Shown: piece after piece, positions 24,410-35,746 of the stretch
Position numbering within the stretch: the stretch's first letter is position 1
Layout: every line of letters starts with the position of its first letter
From: Sclerodactyla briareus
Lineage: Eukaryota > Echinodermata > Holothuroidea > Dendrochirotida > Sclerodactylidae
Direction: 5' to 3'
Length of the DNA stretch: 64,000 nucleotides
NCBI GenBank assembly: GCA_026419785.1
Contig: JAODTK010001554.1
Span: forward strand, 558,001 to 622,000
Program-made: the position numbers and the translations under genes
Notes under the pieces: model-generated
Databases searched by the model: none
Told to the model about the DNA's origin: nothing
The model's input: only the letters and a program-made list of their open reading frames with translations

Positions 24410-26150
24410 TTGCCGAAGGCAACAGACATCTATGCAGTCATGCCCATGCGTATGTGTTGTGGTGTGTGTGTGTGTGGTGGGTGTGTGTGGGAAACCCTTG
24501 CAGCACGATTATCTAACGTTATAGCAAACTGGATCAAGTTCAAATTCGGTATGGGGTTGCACTATGGGGAGGCGGATGACCACTATGTTTTGGGTGACCG
24601 TTCAAGTTCATTCAAGGTCACGAGAGGGCAAGTTCAAAAAGCTTGTCAGCAACGTATCTAACGAACGCGAGTATCATCAAGTTCAAATTGGTTATGTGGG
24701 TAGCATGTATGGTAGCTGACCCTATTGTTTGGTGTTTGGCAGGTCCAAAGGTCATTCAAGGTCACCATAGGAAAGTGTCATGATATCTCGGCAACGAAAC
24801 ATTTTGGAGGACTGTTGTAATGGAAAGTTTCGTTCGCTGGGTGGTGAAATTAAATCTGGTGACGGGGTGACATATTTGACCTTTTGCCCTGATTTGACGT
24901 TTGCCCTGGGTGATTTTGATGCTTTTTGTGTTGTCGGGAAGCGTCTGTTAGACAACAAAAAAAGTCCAATGACACTACCAATACGATACTTTTATCACAA
25001 TATATCTCAATGAATGTGGAAAGGTCAAGACAAGTAAAACACTGAAAGTGGATAAATTTGACATTGACATCTGCTCGGTCAGCATGATATCTTAATGAAT
25101 GCACGTATCTATTAAGTTCAAATTAAGTGTGGGATTGTTTACATGATGAAGATTAACCCTATTGTTTTTGGTATCAGGTCAAGGTTCATTCCAGGTCACC
25201 ATGGGACCATACTTATGATCTCTGCAACGAATTCATTGTAAAGTGAGAACATGCATATAGCCAACCAAGCAAATATTGCCCCCGTGAAAGACAGTACAAA
25301 TTCTTGAATAGTCCTTTTATTTTATTCCTGATATGTTTAAGAATTGGACTAGCACCAATTATTGTTCTCCCAGTGAAGACTATACAAATTCTGAATGATC
25401 ATTTTATATTATCCTGATATGTTTTAAATATTGGACTTAGAGCCAACTAGTGACCACCTATATGTACCGCTCCTGATCAGTATGTGTTGCTACGGGTGGG
25501 GGTGGCATTTTGGTCTTGCCGCACCCCCCCCCCCCAGTTTCAGAGGCCGCTTATCTTAAAATTTGAAAATGTTCGCCCTATTTGAGCCTGCATCAATGCA
25601 TCCAAAATTCCTCAATGCAGGCAGGAACGCCTTTCTTGCGTATACTCCTCTCCATTTCGTGTTATATTTTGGACCCACCAAAGTGTTGTGTTGCCCTCTT
25701 CGTAAAACGGTTGTTCCATTCCCCCACCCCCATCCCCTCTTCACCTTACCCAATACAAGTACTCACCCAGTCGCAGGACAGTACAAATTCTGGAATTGTC
25801 ATTTTATTATTTATTAATGATATGTCTGAATATTGGACTAGACACCAGAGACCAGCCTAAGGAACCTCCTGATCAAGTAGTGGTGTTGCAACGGGTGGGG
25901 TGGGAATTTTGGTCCTTACATGCACCCCCCCCCCCACGGTTTCATAGGCAGCTTATGAAAATTGAAACAGTTAGCACATGAAGCAGCATCCACGGCATTG
26001 TATTGACCAATGCCTAATTGCAAGGCAGAAGAGAAAGCTTCTTGCGTATTACGTTCTCTCATTTAGTGTTATATTTTACATTTAATCCCAGTGCATTCTC
26101 AGGAAGGTACAAAAATTAGGATATTAAACGTGGATATTCAATTGGGGAGA
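24410..26150 (-). repeat. CA-hairpin repeat copy II (inverted relative to copy I)
   Basis: On the minus strand this reads in the same order as 1-1,829. The G-run tandem units come first (C-runs at 25,523-25,535 and 25,925-25,935, with the ATATCAGGA and CCAATA subrepeats between). The AGGTCA section follows (24,600-25,240), then the CA tract (TG on the plus strand, 24,453-24,490), GACTGCATAG (24,430-24,439 reversed) and a hairpin TTGCC-GAA-GGCAA (24,410-24,422). It is the most complete copy. It forms a large inverted pair with copy I about 22.5 kb away. Confidence 0.75.
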
Positions 26151-28303
26151 GTGGGAGAGGATTGAGACAAACTGGCAATTTTTATAGGCTGTCTACTATA
26201 TTTTCTCCAGGGGGGATGCCCAAGTTGTTGCTTAATTAATTGAAAAACGTGATGAATGGATCTTCAAAGTTCCCTTTAAACTAGTTATTACGCAGAAATG
26301 CACACCAGGAAAGGTCCTGCCTGAATCAATTAGAACACCAGTGGCCCAGCCATTATCCTTTCACCACGGCCTGCATTGTGGGTGTATACTATAATAAGCC
26401 TTCAGTTTGCTGGTCAGCAGTCCCAATCTCAAAAGGAATTTCATCTCTCAAGTTTGTGTGTGAGACTGCAAGTAAACAAACCACACATAAGAAACTTTGA
26501 CGGCCTGTCAGAACCTTCAGTTTGGAAATGGTACCTGGCACTGGGCATGCTCAGAGTGGATGAGAGTGGTAATCAAAGTATCTGTGTGTGCACTCAGTCC
26601 TTACTAATATCTATTGTTAACTTCCCTATTGCGGAAGAAAAAAAGCACCTTCCGGATTGAATATTGCAGGCAGGAACCTGACCATGGGTATTATTACCTG
26701 TGATTCATAAGACAAGCCTAAGGAGGGTATTAATGGGGTTGTGTGTAGGAAGCAGTGAGAAGGTGAGCTGGTAAGTGAGTTGGGAGGAAGGACGGATAGC
26801 AAGGGTCGAGGAAGCTTGGAGCTTCTGAAAGGGGGAAGGGCACACATTTTTGGCATTTTTTGCTATTGAGCAAAAAGTGAGGGCATTACCATGTCCCCCA
26901 GGCAGAAATGGGCAGGGGTCTATAAAGTATCTCTCTTCCTTCCCCAGTGCCTCTCTATTTAGTGTTGACTGTCACATGATGTGAACTATTTGGAAAAGTG
27001 ATTGCCGGGAAAATAACATGTTAAAACAAGTGCCAGAAGTATACTGGATCAAACATTAAATGAGCCCCCATAATCAGGAAAATTGTCTCAAACATGGGCT
27101 ATATAACACTAGTAAATTACAAAGATCCGTCTATTTGTATAATTATCATGCAGCCAAGATAATTTGTTATGGGAGCGTGCGCATGGGGTGGCCTATAGAG
27201 AGACCATCCCCAACCCCACAATGTGAGGAGAGAATATGTGATTTGAAAGCCTTGTGAAAAGTTTGACCCTAAAATGGCAATAAGACATATGATGGACTGG
27301 TAAAATGGCTACTGATACAAGTAGTCGAAAGTTAGCAACTTGTCAATTGCATGACCCACCCTTGGAACCCAGACAAGGTGAGTCATTGCACTTAGGTTGG
27401 TGGGTCAACAAAATGGTGCACCACTCAGTCACTTTTGTGCTGAAAAATAATGAAAATGGATACACCCACATGTCACTTCGAAAGACCACAGACTACTCTG
27501 CCGTATAAATTGAAACGAGTTGACTGGCAACGACCTACCCCTCAGTCACATTATAGTGATTAACGACATATGGAACAGGGAACAACAGGTGAGACACCAT
27601 GCTATTGGACACTCAATGTACCTACAATGACTCACGTTGTCCAGGGTAGTTGGAGGGATGCAATTGACATTCTACAACCCCACCCCAGCTATTCCGTTAG
27701 TGGCAAATACAGGATCCGTTGGCAAACCCAGTCACGCGGACTGTCCTTTATCGACAAACAACAGTCAGTATCCTATATTAGACTTGTTCAATGTTGTGGT
27801 CTTGGAATACCAAGACAGCTGGTCAGAGGAACACAACAATCGAATACTTGCTCGATTTGCTAGGTTCATAAGAAACGACAGTTACTTTCAACCGCAAATG
27901 TTGAGGTTGCGTGAATGAACCTGGGGGTTTATGTTCACACGCGCAGATCTGTTCCAGTATAGGCGCGCTTCAAAGGGCGCTCTGCCTCAACGGAATACAA
28001 CCAGGCGAAACGACGCGTTGCCGTTGCATTGGTGAACGCCCAGGTTTACACGCGCAGAACCTCCAGTCGGCACGAGTGGCTTGTATGCGTCTTCCGTGAA
28101 AGTACGCACAAGAAGCATGCAATCTTTTGTGTATGGTGCGCAATTGAATTTTCATTCGATCGAAACTAACGCATAGCACACGATCTGTTTATTTACGGTT
28201 TAGAGATACAAAGATAAGAGATCTAGAGATATAGAGATCTCTAAATCGTTCGGGTAATTCCTGATGTGTGGGTTTTGTAGATAGGAATAAACGACAGCAG
28301 GTA
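26151..28303. other. Unassigned stretch with one possible exon
   Basis: Apart from the open frame described separately (27,637-27,918), no gene or repeat was recognised. Two similar segments (TTCACACGCGCAG and TTTACACGCGCAG) lie at about 27,931 and 28,045, about 114 bp apart. Confidence 0.35.
27637..27918 (+). CDS. Possible orphan coding exon, unknown product
   Basis: A 93-codon open frame with a composition more protein-like than its neighbours. It has alternating polar and hydrophobic residues, a segment ILDLFNVVVLEYQDSWSEEH near residues 47-66 and then an Arg-rich FARFIRND stretch. I do not recognise the family, and no second exon or promoter is evident. The start Met is only the first ATG and may not be real. 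A splice-donor-like CAAGGTGAGT lies upstream at about 27,374. It may equally be chance. Confidence 0.2.
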   Translation: MSRVVGGMQLTFYNPTPAIPLVANTGSVGKPSHADCPLSTNNSQYPILDLFNVVVLEYQDSWSEEHNNRILARFARFIRNDSYFQPQMLRLRE

Positions 28304-28424
28304 GACTTTTTACTGTTCCATAATCAGTCTAGACTCTGAATTTAGTTAATTAACGAATCGCTGCGCCTCGTCCGTTATTTACTAAATTCATAGTCTCGGA
28401 CTGGTTTATGCGCCAGTAAAAAGT
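28304..28424. mobile_element. Foldback element with ~51-bp imperfect arms
   Basis: Left arm 28,304-28,354 and right arm 28,373-28,424 are inverted copies with roughly 80 percent identity by eye. Shared pieces are ACTTTTTACTG, CATAA, CAGTC, GACT.TGAATTTAGT and AATAACG/TTAACG. The loop (28,355-28,372) is GC-rich. Arms this long fit a snap-back miniature element better than a microRNA precursor. Confidence 0.65.
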
Positions 28425-30759
28425 TCCCAGTTGCAGTTTATCCTTTAATATATTGCCTGTATGCACTCTCTTTTCCCCACACTTACACCCCCAAAAAAAG
28501 AGATTTGTCCACATGTGATGACATGTGATGATGTTGATGACTGTTGGTCGTCCGATTCAGAGAAATGCCACTTCAATCAGTCTATCTGCTTTGACAACAC
28601 CCGTCACTTATGAGTGATAAGTTTCGCTAAAGTGATCCTCATCAGTTACTTGCCTGCATCTTCGACTCATTGTTTACGGACTGTCGCTGGGGCTTCCCAC
28701 CCTGAATGGAAACTTTGGACCTCGCTGGTTATTCTTCGTGACTTACCTTCACTCTTCAAGATACACTTACTTACCAGGTTTATTTTTCAGTATTTCACTT
28801 CATTGCCCTCAGATGACTTTTTGACCTTGGTCAAAAGCACAGCATCTCTGCGGTTAGTAAATTTGCGGTGATTTGGCTCGTTTGTGTCACGTTGTGGTTT
28901 TCAGTTTGCAACACACATCTTGCAGGGTTTGATTAGCTGAGTAGGGAACATGCCGGGAAAAAAGGCGAAGAATCACTACGCAGATTGGGGTTCCTGGTTC
29001 GTTACTGTCTGTTGATAGACTGATCTGGGGGATGTGTCTAAAGGGGAGGGGATTCCCCCCCCCCCTGAAAAATTGCAAACCTGAAACCCCTCAGACGCAA
29101 AATGGTGCTATCCTAGACGATATTCTAGCATGAATTTTTAACCTATTGAAAATATTCAGTTTTTCTTCTGCCACATATTTTTTCCCGACTACGTTACTGT
29201 GTGTAAGATATGTGTGGTCAAAACGTCTGGTAACCTAGCTACCTGATAACCTGTGCACTCATATTTGGTTATCATATTCAGATTACTAGACTGCTGTACG
29301 CTGGAATGAGTTATGCCACGTGATTTTTTAAGCGCTTGGATGAAAATTTACATAATGATGATTGGTATTGGAAGAATGAAAGGAGAATTGGCATTCCGCA
29401 TGGTCTTGCATCGTGCATAGCCCAGAGCTGATACCGATATTTAATCATTGTCCATGGGGCTGAACTTGCACCACATGTCCATCATAGTTAAATCAATTTC
29501 TTGCACTCCTCGACTTGCGCTACGCACTATTCTATTTTTTCTCTTACTTTTCCTCCGACTTGTCTTCGCTTTGGCTTCCCGACGGGGGGGGGGGTGGGGG
29601 GGGGGGGGGCACTGCTCCCGCGGCGCCGCCCCTGTATTTGTAGCGTCGATATTTCGATTTGTAGTTATTACAGGTAGCACGAATAATATCGTAATAATGA
29701 TTCAGTGTAGGGGAACGAGTTGCATTTTTTTCCTTAAATTACCTCGTGTCTTTATACCAGGATTCAGAATGACATCGTATCCCACTTTGTACAAACTGAA
29801 GTCCGTGGACTCAAAACATTAGCATAAACACCAACAGTCTGTCATATACCGGTGTCACTCCAGCATTTTCCCGATTTGCAGCTTGTACTATTGACACTAA
29901 GCCACATTTTATTTATTTGGCAGATAGAACTAAAGTAGCCATTACTTAACAGATCCTTTTGTGAAATACAATGTTTCACAGCTGGCTGAATAATGGGGTC
30001 ACCGAACAACTAACTTATGGGAAAAAGATGGCGCTATTCTATTTCCGTCGGTCTGGACGGTTAGTTTGTTCGACAGCCCCCATTTCTCGACGGGAACAGA
30101 AAATAATAGTCTGGCTATAATCAATTACTTTTTCACCTAACCAACCGAGCGGAGACCGACTTTTTTGTCGCCCAGAGACCGACCTTCTGATTTTCATCAT
30201 AGGGGTGTCACCCCCCCCCCCCCCTTATTCACGGCCCTGCTTGAGTGGCTCCCATTCAATCATGAAAAAAAGCTAAAGCACCGTTCTCAGTGACTAGTTT
30301 CAGTCTCTCAAAATATATTACTGTATAACTCAAATGAAACAATAAAATATTGACCATACAACTGTGGCAGAGGTGGGAGGTTTGACAGAACATCACCCTT
30401 GTGTGGTATCACAGTGTCGCCCATTACAAGGAGTTTTCCCCGGCTCTCCTCCCTTTTGATCAACCCTTAATGACAGCTGATATACCACGGGCTATTCATA
30501 CAATCTCTACCCACGACATTTAGAATGTGAATCATGATATAGTTACCGTATGTGCCAGCGGGTTTACCCACTGACTGACTGAAGAATGGGGAAATGAAAT
30601 CTCCAAAACAGCGCATAACGTGCGCCTGCCTGAAGACTGTTCTAATGGGACGTTTGAAGTTCTAGAAAATAGAATGACCCAGATGTGGAAAAGATATAAT
30701 TGTTTTTAAATACTTCAAAACTGTACATGTATTATTTGGGGAGTTTTTCGCGACCTGAT
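28425..30759. other. Unassigned stretch with G/C-run segments
   Basis: C-runs lie at 29,056-29,065 and 30,210-30,224 and a long G-run at 29,584-29,609. A CGGCCCTG (30,232-30,239) and a CCGCCCCTG (29,626-29,634) next to these runs resemble reversed CAGGGGCG-type transposon ends. No gene recognised. Confidence 0.4.
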
Positions 30760-31330
30760 GACGTTTGATGACATGAATTGCTTGGCCTCGATTTGATGCA
30801 CAAGCCCCAAAGCCTTATGATAGTCAGATACCAGAGCCTCATGCTATTCCCAAAAATTATCAAAATCGACCTTTGGCCTCTCTTAACTCTTGAAGACCAG
30901 GTGTCAGATCGAAGCGGGAGTTGGTTTCGTCTATGTAGCACACTAGAGCCAAAAAAATTCCACATATCCAAAAATTGACGGTTTTTATCCCTTTGCCCTG
31001 TAACTCCTAATCACGCCATTTGTCTATAAGACTTTTACTTTGAACCTTTGAAACTCATCTCTAGATGTTGTTTGATACACTGAACCCAAAATTACCGATG
31101 ACAAATCTCCCCCGAGCACCCTAACTGCCGTCATTCCAATTGTTATCGGCCTTTCAACGAAACTCCGAAAAAATGCGTAATTTATGGAATTATTCACAGC
31201 AATGCCCCTTTATTGACCGTTACACTGTTCACGATTCAGGAGATATCCAACCCAAAAAAAAAACATCGACAGACAGACAGACAGACAGACAGACGGACAG
31301 ACAGACACACACACACAACAAAGTGCCCAC
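30760..31330 (+). repeat. Dispersed-repeat-like segment ending in GACA/CA microsatellite
   Basis: The segment ends in (GACA)n and CA at 31,267-31,319. Another GACA tract is seen at 59,081-59,094, but I did not align the flanking sequence of the two. No protein homology was recognised. The ORF at 31,140-31,403 runs through the microsatellite and is not a gene. Confidence 0.4.
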
Positions 31331-31551
31331 TATGTTCTCTCCGGGTTTAACAAGTTCGGCGAACAAAAACCACAGTGGCCTGGGCTATAGGGACCGTCAG
31401 TAAAACTTGAGGACTCGTGTGCACTGGTTAACTAGACTGCACTGTCAGATTGTATTGTCCACTTCTGAGATCTTGACAATTGCGTGTACATGAAAAATTG
31501 GATCCAGTGGTAGCCACACAGATGAACAGAACTTCTTAATACGCTAATACT

Positions 31552-32545
31552 CCAAAATGTTTCGTTACAGAGATATATGACGATTTAAAATTTCTCAGTG
31601 TTTTAAAGCCTGTTCACCCTTTTGCAGAGGCCCATGGGATAGTGTGTGATAGAATTGTTTTCGTACGTCATTTCTATTGGCTTTTTGGTTTATTGCAACA
31701 GACGTCGCTGATCGTCACGAGAACTGACCCAGACTTGCCAGTCGGTCACAAGGGCTAGGGCCAATGAGGTCGAAGAAAAGGTCAAAGTAGTCAAAGTAGG
31801 TCACCGGATGTATTTGACACATACAAACACAATCCTCCATTTATGCTAACCCGCTAACATGTTTCGTTGCGAACATCTTCAAGAATATGAAATTTGTCAG
31901 TGTTTTAGACTCAGGCTTTTTCACCTTTTAGAGAGGACATAACTGGAAAAAGGTTGTGATAAAGTGTTTTAGTATGCAGTGCAATGATAGTGTTTGTTTT
32001 GCAAAAAGACGAGTTATGGCCCGGACGAAGTGGAACTAAACCAGAAAGGTCACAGGGTCATAAGGTCAGATGAGGTCAAGAGGTCGAAGTAAGTCGCAGT
32101 TGATCACCGGTGTAGTTCACCTAGACGAACAAACCATTCCATTAATATCGCTCTGAAATGTTCTGTTGCCAAAGATATAGAATGATTGCCCCGGTGTGTT
32201 GACCTTCACTGATGACCTTGACCTGACACCAAAACAATAGGGTTCATCCTCACAATATGTGCCGACAACATCCCTAGAATGACTTAATGGATACTTGCTT
32301 TCATTAGATATGCGCTGACAAGGTTTTTGGACTTCGCCCTGTCGTGAACTTGAATAACCTGCACTGGCACTTGAACATATGGTTCCTCCACTTCATATGA
32401 GCAACCACTCCTAAGTTGAACTGGGATACATGCTTGCGTACTTTAGATCTTCCACGTGCCTTCAAGGGGGGTCACACATCCACAGACACCGACACCCACA
32501 CACACAATACACACGGAGGCATGCTTCCGCGAGGAATAAAAGTAA
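31552..32545 (+). repeat. CA-hairpin repeat copy III
   Basis: Three ~300-bp units begin near 31,552, 31,856 and 32,155 (AATGTT.CGTT.C.GA-GATAT). The first two carry TCAGTGTTTTA and AGGTCA clusters (31,768-31,805; 32,045-32,100). The last leads through ACAATAGGGTTCATC (about 32,234) and GCGCTGACAAGG (about 32,312) to a CA tract (32,470-32,515). After that comes GGCATGC and a hairpin TTCC-GCGA-GGAA (32,525-32,536) followed by TAAAAGTAAAG. Confidence 0.7.
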
Positions 32546-32713
32546 AGTCTCGCTAGATAGCCACCCCAGTTCAAGTTCCATGTTAATTAGCTCTTTCTTC
32601 GCTCCGTAAAATTGTTATTCACCTCAGATGATTTTTTAGAATACAACACGCAATCGAGTTGTATTATTGGCTTAATCATACTGTATCTGCATATACTTTT
32701 GAGCTACCGTCTG

Positions 32714-32883
32714 CAAGGCGCAGCCACTGTCTGAAAGTTGGGGGGTCAAGAGCATTGGGGGGGGGTGGGGGGTCCAAGCAGTGATGGAAACCATTTTGTG
32801 TGTGAAAAAAATTATTATGGAGGAGGCCTTCCCAGAAGTTTGGGGGGCATGACCCCCCGGATCCCCTAGTGGCTGCGCCCTTG
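32714..32883. mobile_element. MITE-like element with CAAGG(G)CGCAGCCAC ends, unit A
   Basis: It begins CAAGGCGCAGCCACTGTCTG and ends AGTGGCTGCGCCCTTG, so the outer ~15 bp are inverted copies. G-runs follow inside (TTGGGGGGTCA on the left, GACCCCCC reversed on the right). About 170 bp, with no coding capacity. The apparent conserved peptide read from the minus strand in both duplicates exists only because the DNA is duplicated. No convincing target duplication. Confidence 0.65.
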
Positions 32884-34089
32884 CCCGGAAGTTTGTTTTT
32901 CAATTATGGTCCCGGGGGAGCACTGATGCGATGGTTTCCCGCATGTTGTGCACGTATATGCCTGTTTATACTTAATCAATGTTGGTGTGGCGCCATGGCA
33001 AATCGTGGTCACCTTTTGGCCGCGAAAAGGTTTCATACAAACGGACATTTTTCTAATATTCTGGAAAAATTCGATAATGTCGCCCAATTCATCAAGTTTT
33101 TTCTGACTGTGCTAACGCGATTTTAAAAAGAATCTGCGCGCTCGCTCGACTTGCTCGATTTAAAAGGCGTTCACACAGTAAACAATAATGATTAGATGTT
33201 ATTTACTCTATCCCAGCTGCCTGTTAAGTAGTATTCCGAATAACTGATTGCTAACGAGCCAGTCGACCACTCAAAAATAGAGTATTTGCGATAATGGGTA
33301 GCTAGGGGTTGTACAATTGGTTATACTGATTATCAAGTTATACCTACGTTGTACAGAATAATGATTTGTTATTACATGACTGTTTCCTGTTAACAAGCAA
33401 TTAACATTTGGCCCACGCTCTATCCATCTGTTATGTCGAAAATAGGCCTATCTGCCGTATACACAATGGGATTTACTATACATGCGATATTGGTCTATTT
33501 GAAAAATGGCAGATTACCACCAAGTTTGTTTCTACGCAGATTAATATTCTGTACAGGGTAATAGCGTGTTATAAGAATATTGGAACGTATCACTTCACCA
33601 TTTTCATATCATACCACGACACAATATAACACGTGGGCCGGTGGATCTTATATGACGTTGAAATGTTGTAATTGACCCCATGGCTTTCTAACAGCTTTCT
33701 CATATTCCCGTATTCCCGACACGAGAATCACCACCATGCCACTTTCCTGTACAGCTGGTATAGTACTAGTCTCCTCGCAACTGCTTGCAAGAGTAACCTA
33801 TTAATCACATATACATTATGTTACCTGACTCACTGCTTGATCATACTGGTCCTGTCTTCTTTTATCCTCGAGTTACCAGCGATGCCCGATGCCTCGAGGC
33901 CCTCATTCCTGAGCTTCTCCACAGCTTCATCTACGTTCTCCTTGTTTCCCTCTGCTGTTTACCACGACCTTACATCCTTCCTGGGCTAGTCTCTTCGCGG
34001 CTGCTAACCTATGCTGGTATATAATGTATGATGACATGTGTGGCGTTTTTTTCCCCTTTGCCCTTTTGCTGTTGAGGATCACTTAGGGT

Positions 34090-34464
34090 ATTTTCATCTA
34101 CAGACCCAAGTCAACACTGGATCACGGGTGTGGCAGCGGCAAAACTCTGTCAAGGACAGGCGTACAACTTGCATTGTACTTTCCTTTCCTCCGAGTACTT
34201 GGAGAACTTGTCGTAAATCGGGGCGCGTGAGAAGATTCTTTCTGCATAAGTAATAGCACAGACCTGACAAGTTTTCAACACTATTCATGGATTCCGAGGC
34301 CTTTACTTTCGCATATGCTTTGAGTTCCCTAGAGTGACCACCAATAGAGGCCATTGCCTCAACTTCGGGGCAAACGCTGTAGACGGAGATTCGAAACTAT
34401 TGTCCGTCCGCAGAGAGTTTATTAAGATGGAATAACCTCCCTGAAGAATGTTTTGTTTCTGTCC
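34090..34464 (+). pseudogene. LINE ORF2 C-terminal fragment, unit A
   Basis: Same LINE family as 9,925-12,995. It contains the GAGAAGATTCTTTCTGCATAAG text, VTTNR-type coding, GGCAAACGCTGTAGA, and a segment translating as LLRWNNLPEE. It is cut off at the duplication junction before its 3' end. Frames shift several times. Confidence 0.7.
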
Positions 34465-34689
34465 CAGAGGACACACTGGGGATAGTGTGTTGTAGAATTG
34501 GTTTTCGTACGTCATTTCTATTGGCTTTTTGGTTTATTAATTGAGCAAGACGACGTCTGATCGTCACGAAGAACTGACCCGAACTTGCCAGGAGGTCAAA
34601 AGTTCAATAGGTCGAATGAGGACAAAAGGTCAAAGGTAAAGTCAAGTGGTCACCGGATGTCGTTTTTACACAGACAAACAATTTCTCCA

Positions 34690-35410
34690 TTAGTCTAAAC
34701 CCGCTAAAAAATGTTTCGTTGCGAAGATATATAAGAATTTTGAATTGTCAGTGTTTTTTAGACTCAGGCTTTTTCAACCTTTTAGAAGAGGACATAACTG
34801 GAAAAAGGTTGTGATAAAAGGGTTTTTAGTATGTCGTGCATTGGACTTTATTGTTTTTTGCAACAAGACAGTCTGGCCGTACGAAGAACTAACCCCCCCT
34901 AACCCAGAAGGTCACAGGGTCATCAGGTCAGATAGGTCAAGAGGTCGAAGTAAGTCGCAGTTGATCACCGGTGTAGTTCACCTAGACGAACAAACCATTC
35001 CATTAATATCGCTCTGAAATGTTCTGTTGCCAAAGATATAGAATGATTGCCCCGGTGTGTTGACCTTCACTGATGACCTTGACCCTGACACCAAAAACAA
35101 TAGGGTTCATCCTCACAATATGTGCCGACAACATCCCTAGAATGACTTAATGGATACTTTGCTTTCATTAGATATGCGCTGACAAAGGTTTTTGGACTTC
35201 GCCCTGTCGTGAACTTGAATAACCTGCACTGGCACTTGAACATATGGTTCCTCCACTTCATATGAGCAACCACTCCTAAGTTGAACTGGGATACATGCTT
35301 GCGTACTTTAGATCTTCCACGTGCCTTCAAGGGGGGTCACACATCCACAGACACCGACACCCACACACACAATACACACGGAGGCATGCTTCCGCGAGGA
35401 ATAAAAGTAA
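34690..35410 (+). repeat. CA-hairpin repeat copy IV (in unit B)
   Basis: Duplicate of copy III. AGGTCA clusters lie near 34,590-34,650 and 34,906-34,950, ACAATAGGGTTCATC near 35,097, the CA tract at 35,337-35,380 and the hairpin TTCC-GCGA-GGAA at 35,390-35,401. Confidence 0.7.
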
Positions 35411-35577
35411 AGTCTCGCTAGATAGCCACCCCAGTTCAAGTTCCATGTTAATTAGCTCTTTCTTCGCTCCGTAAATTGTTATTCACCTCAGATGATTTTT
35501 TAGAATACAACACGCAATCGAGTTGTATTATTGGCTTAATCATACTGTATCTGCATATACTTTTGAGCTACCGTCTG

Positions 35578-35746
35578 CAAGGCGCAGCCACTGTCTGAAA
35601 GTTGGGGGTCAAGAGCATTGGGGGGGGGTGGGGGGTCCAAGCAGTGATGGAAACCATTTTGTGTGTGAAAAAAATTATTATGGAGGAGGCCTTCCCAGAA
35701 GTTTGGGGGGCATGACCCCCCGGATCCCCTAGTGGCTGCGCCCTTG
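35578..35746. mobile_element. MITE-like element, unit B copy
   Basis: Same element as 32,714-32,883, one base shorter in a G-run, with the same inverted ends. Confidence 0.65.

Larger units (their letters stand above)
31625..34464. repeat. Tandem duplication, unit A (~2.84 kb)
   Basis: This unit aligns along its whole length with the directly adjacent unit B. The join at 34,464/34,465 connects the LINE text CTGTCC to CAGAGG, the start of the unit. The middle (about 32,100-33,060) is nearly identical to unit B except for homopolymer indels. The distal part (33,180-34,080) differs by many small indels. It contains CA-hairpin copy III, a MITE and a LINE 3' fragment. Confidence 0.8.

Noticed and set aside
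31267..31319. Joining the GACA repeat with the CA-hairpin family
   Set aside because: The sequence after its CA end (ACAAAGTGCCCAC) lacks GACTGCATAG, the hairpin and the ATCAAAAA string, so it belongs to another repeat type.
32676..33087. Peptides conserved between 32.7-33.1 kb and 35.5-36.0 kb, suggesting duplicated genes
   Set aside because: The DNA itself is duplicated, and the frames run through a MITE with G-runs. Identity reflects the duplication, not coding constraint.
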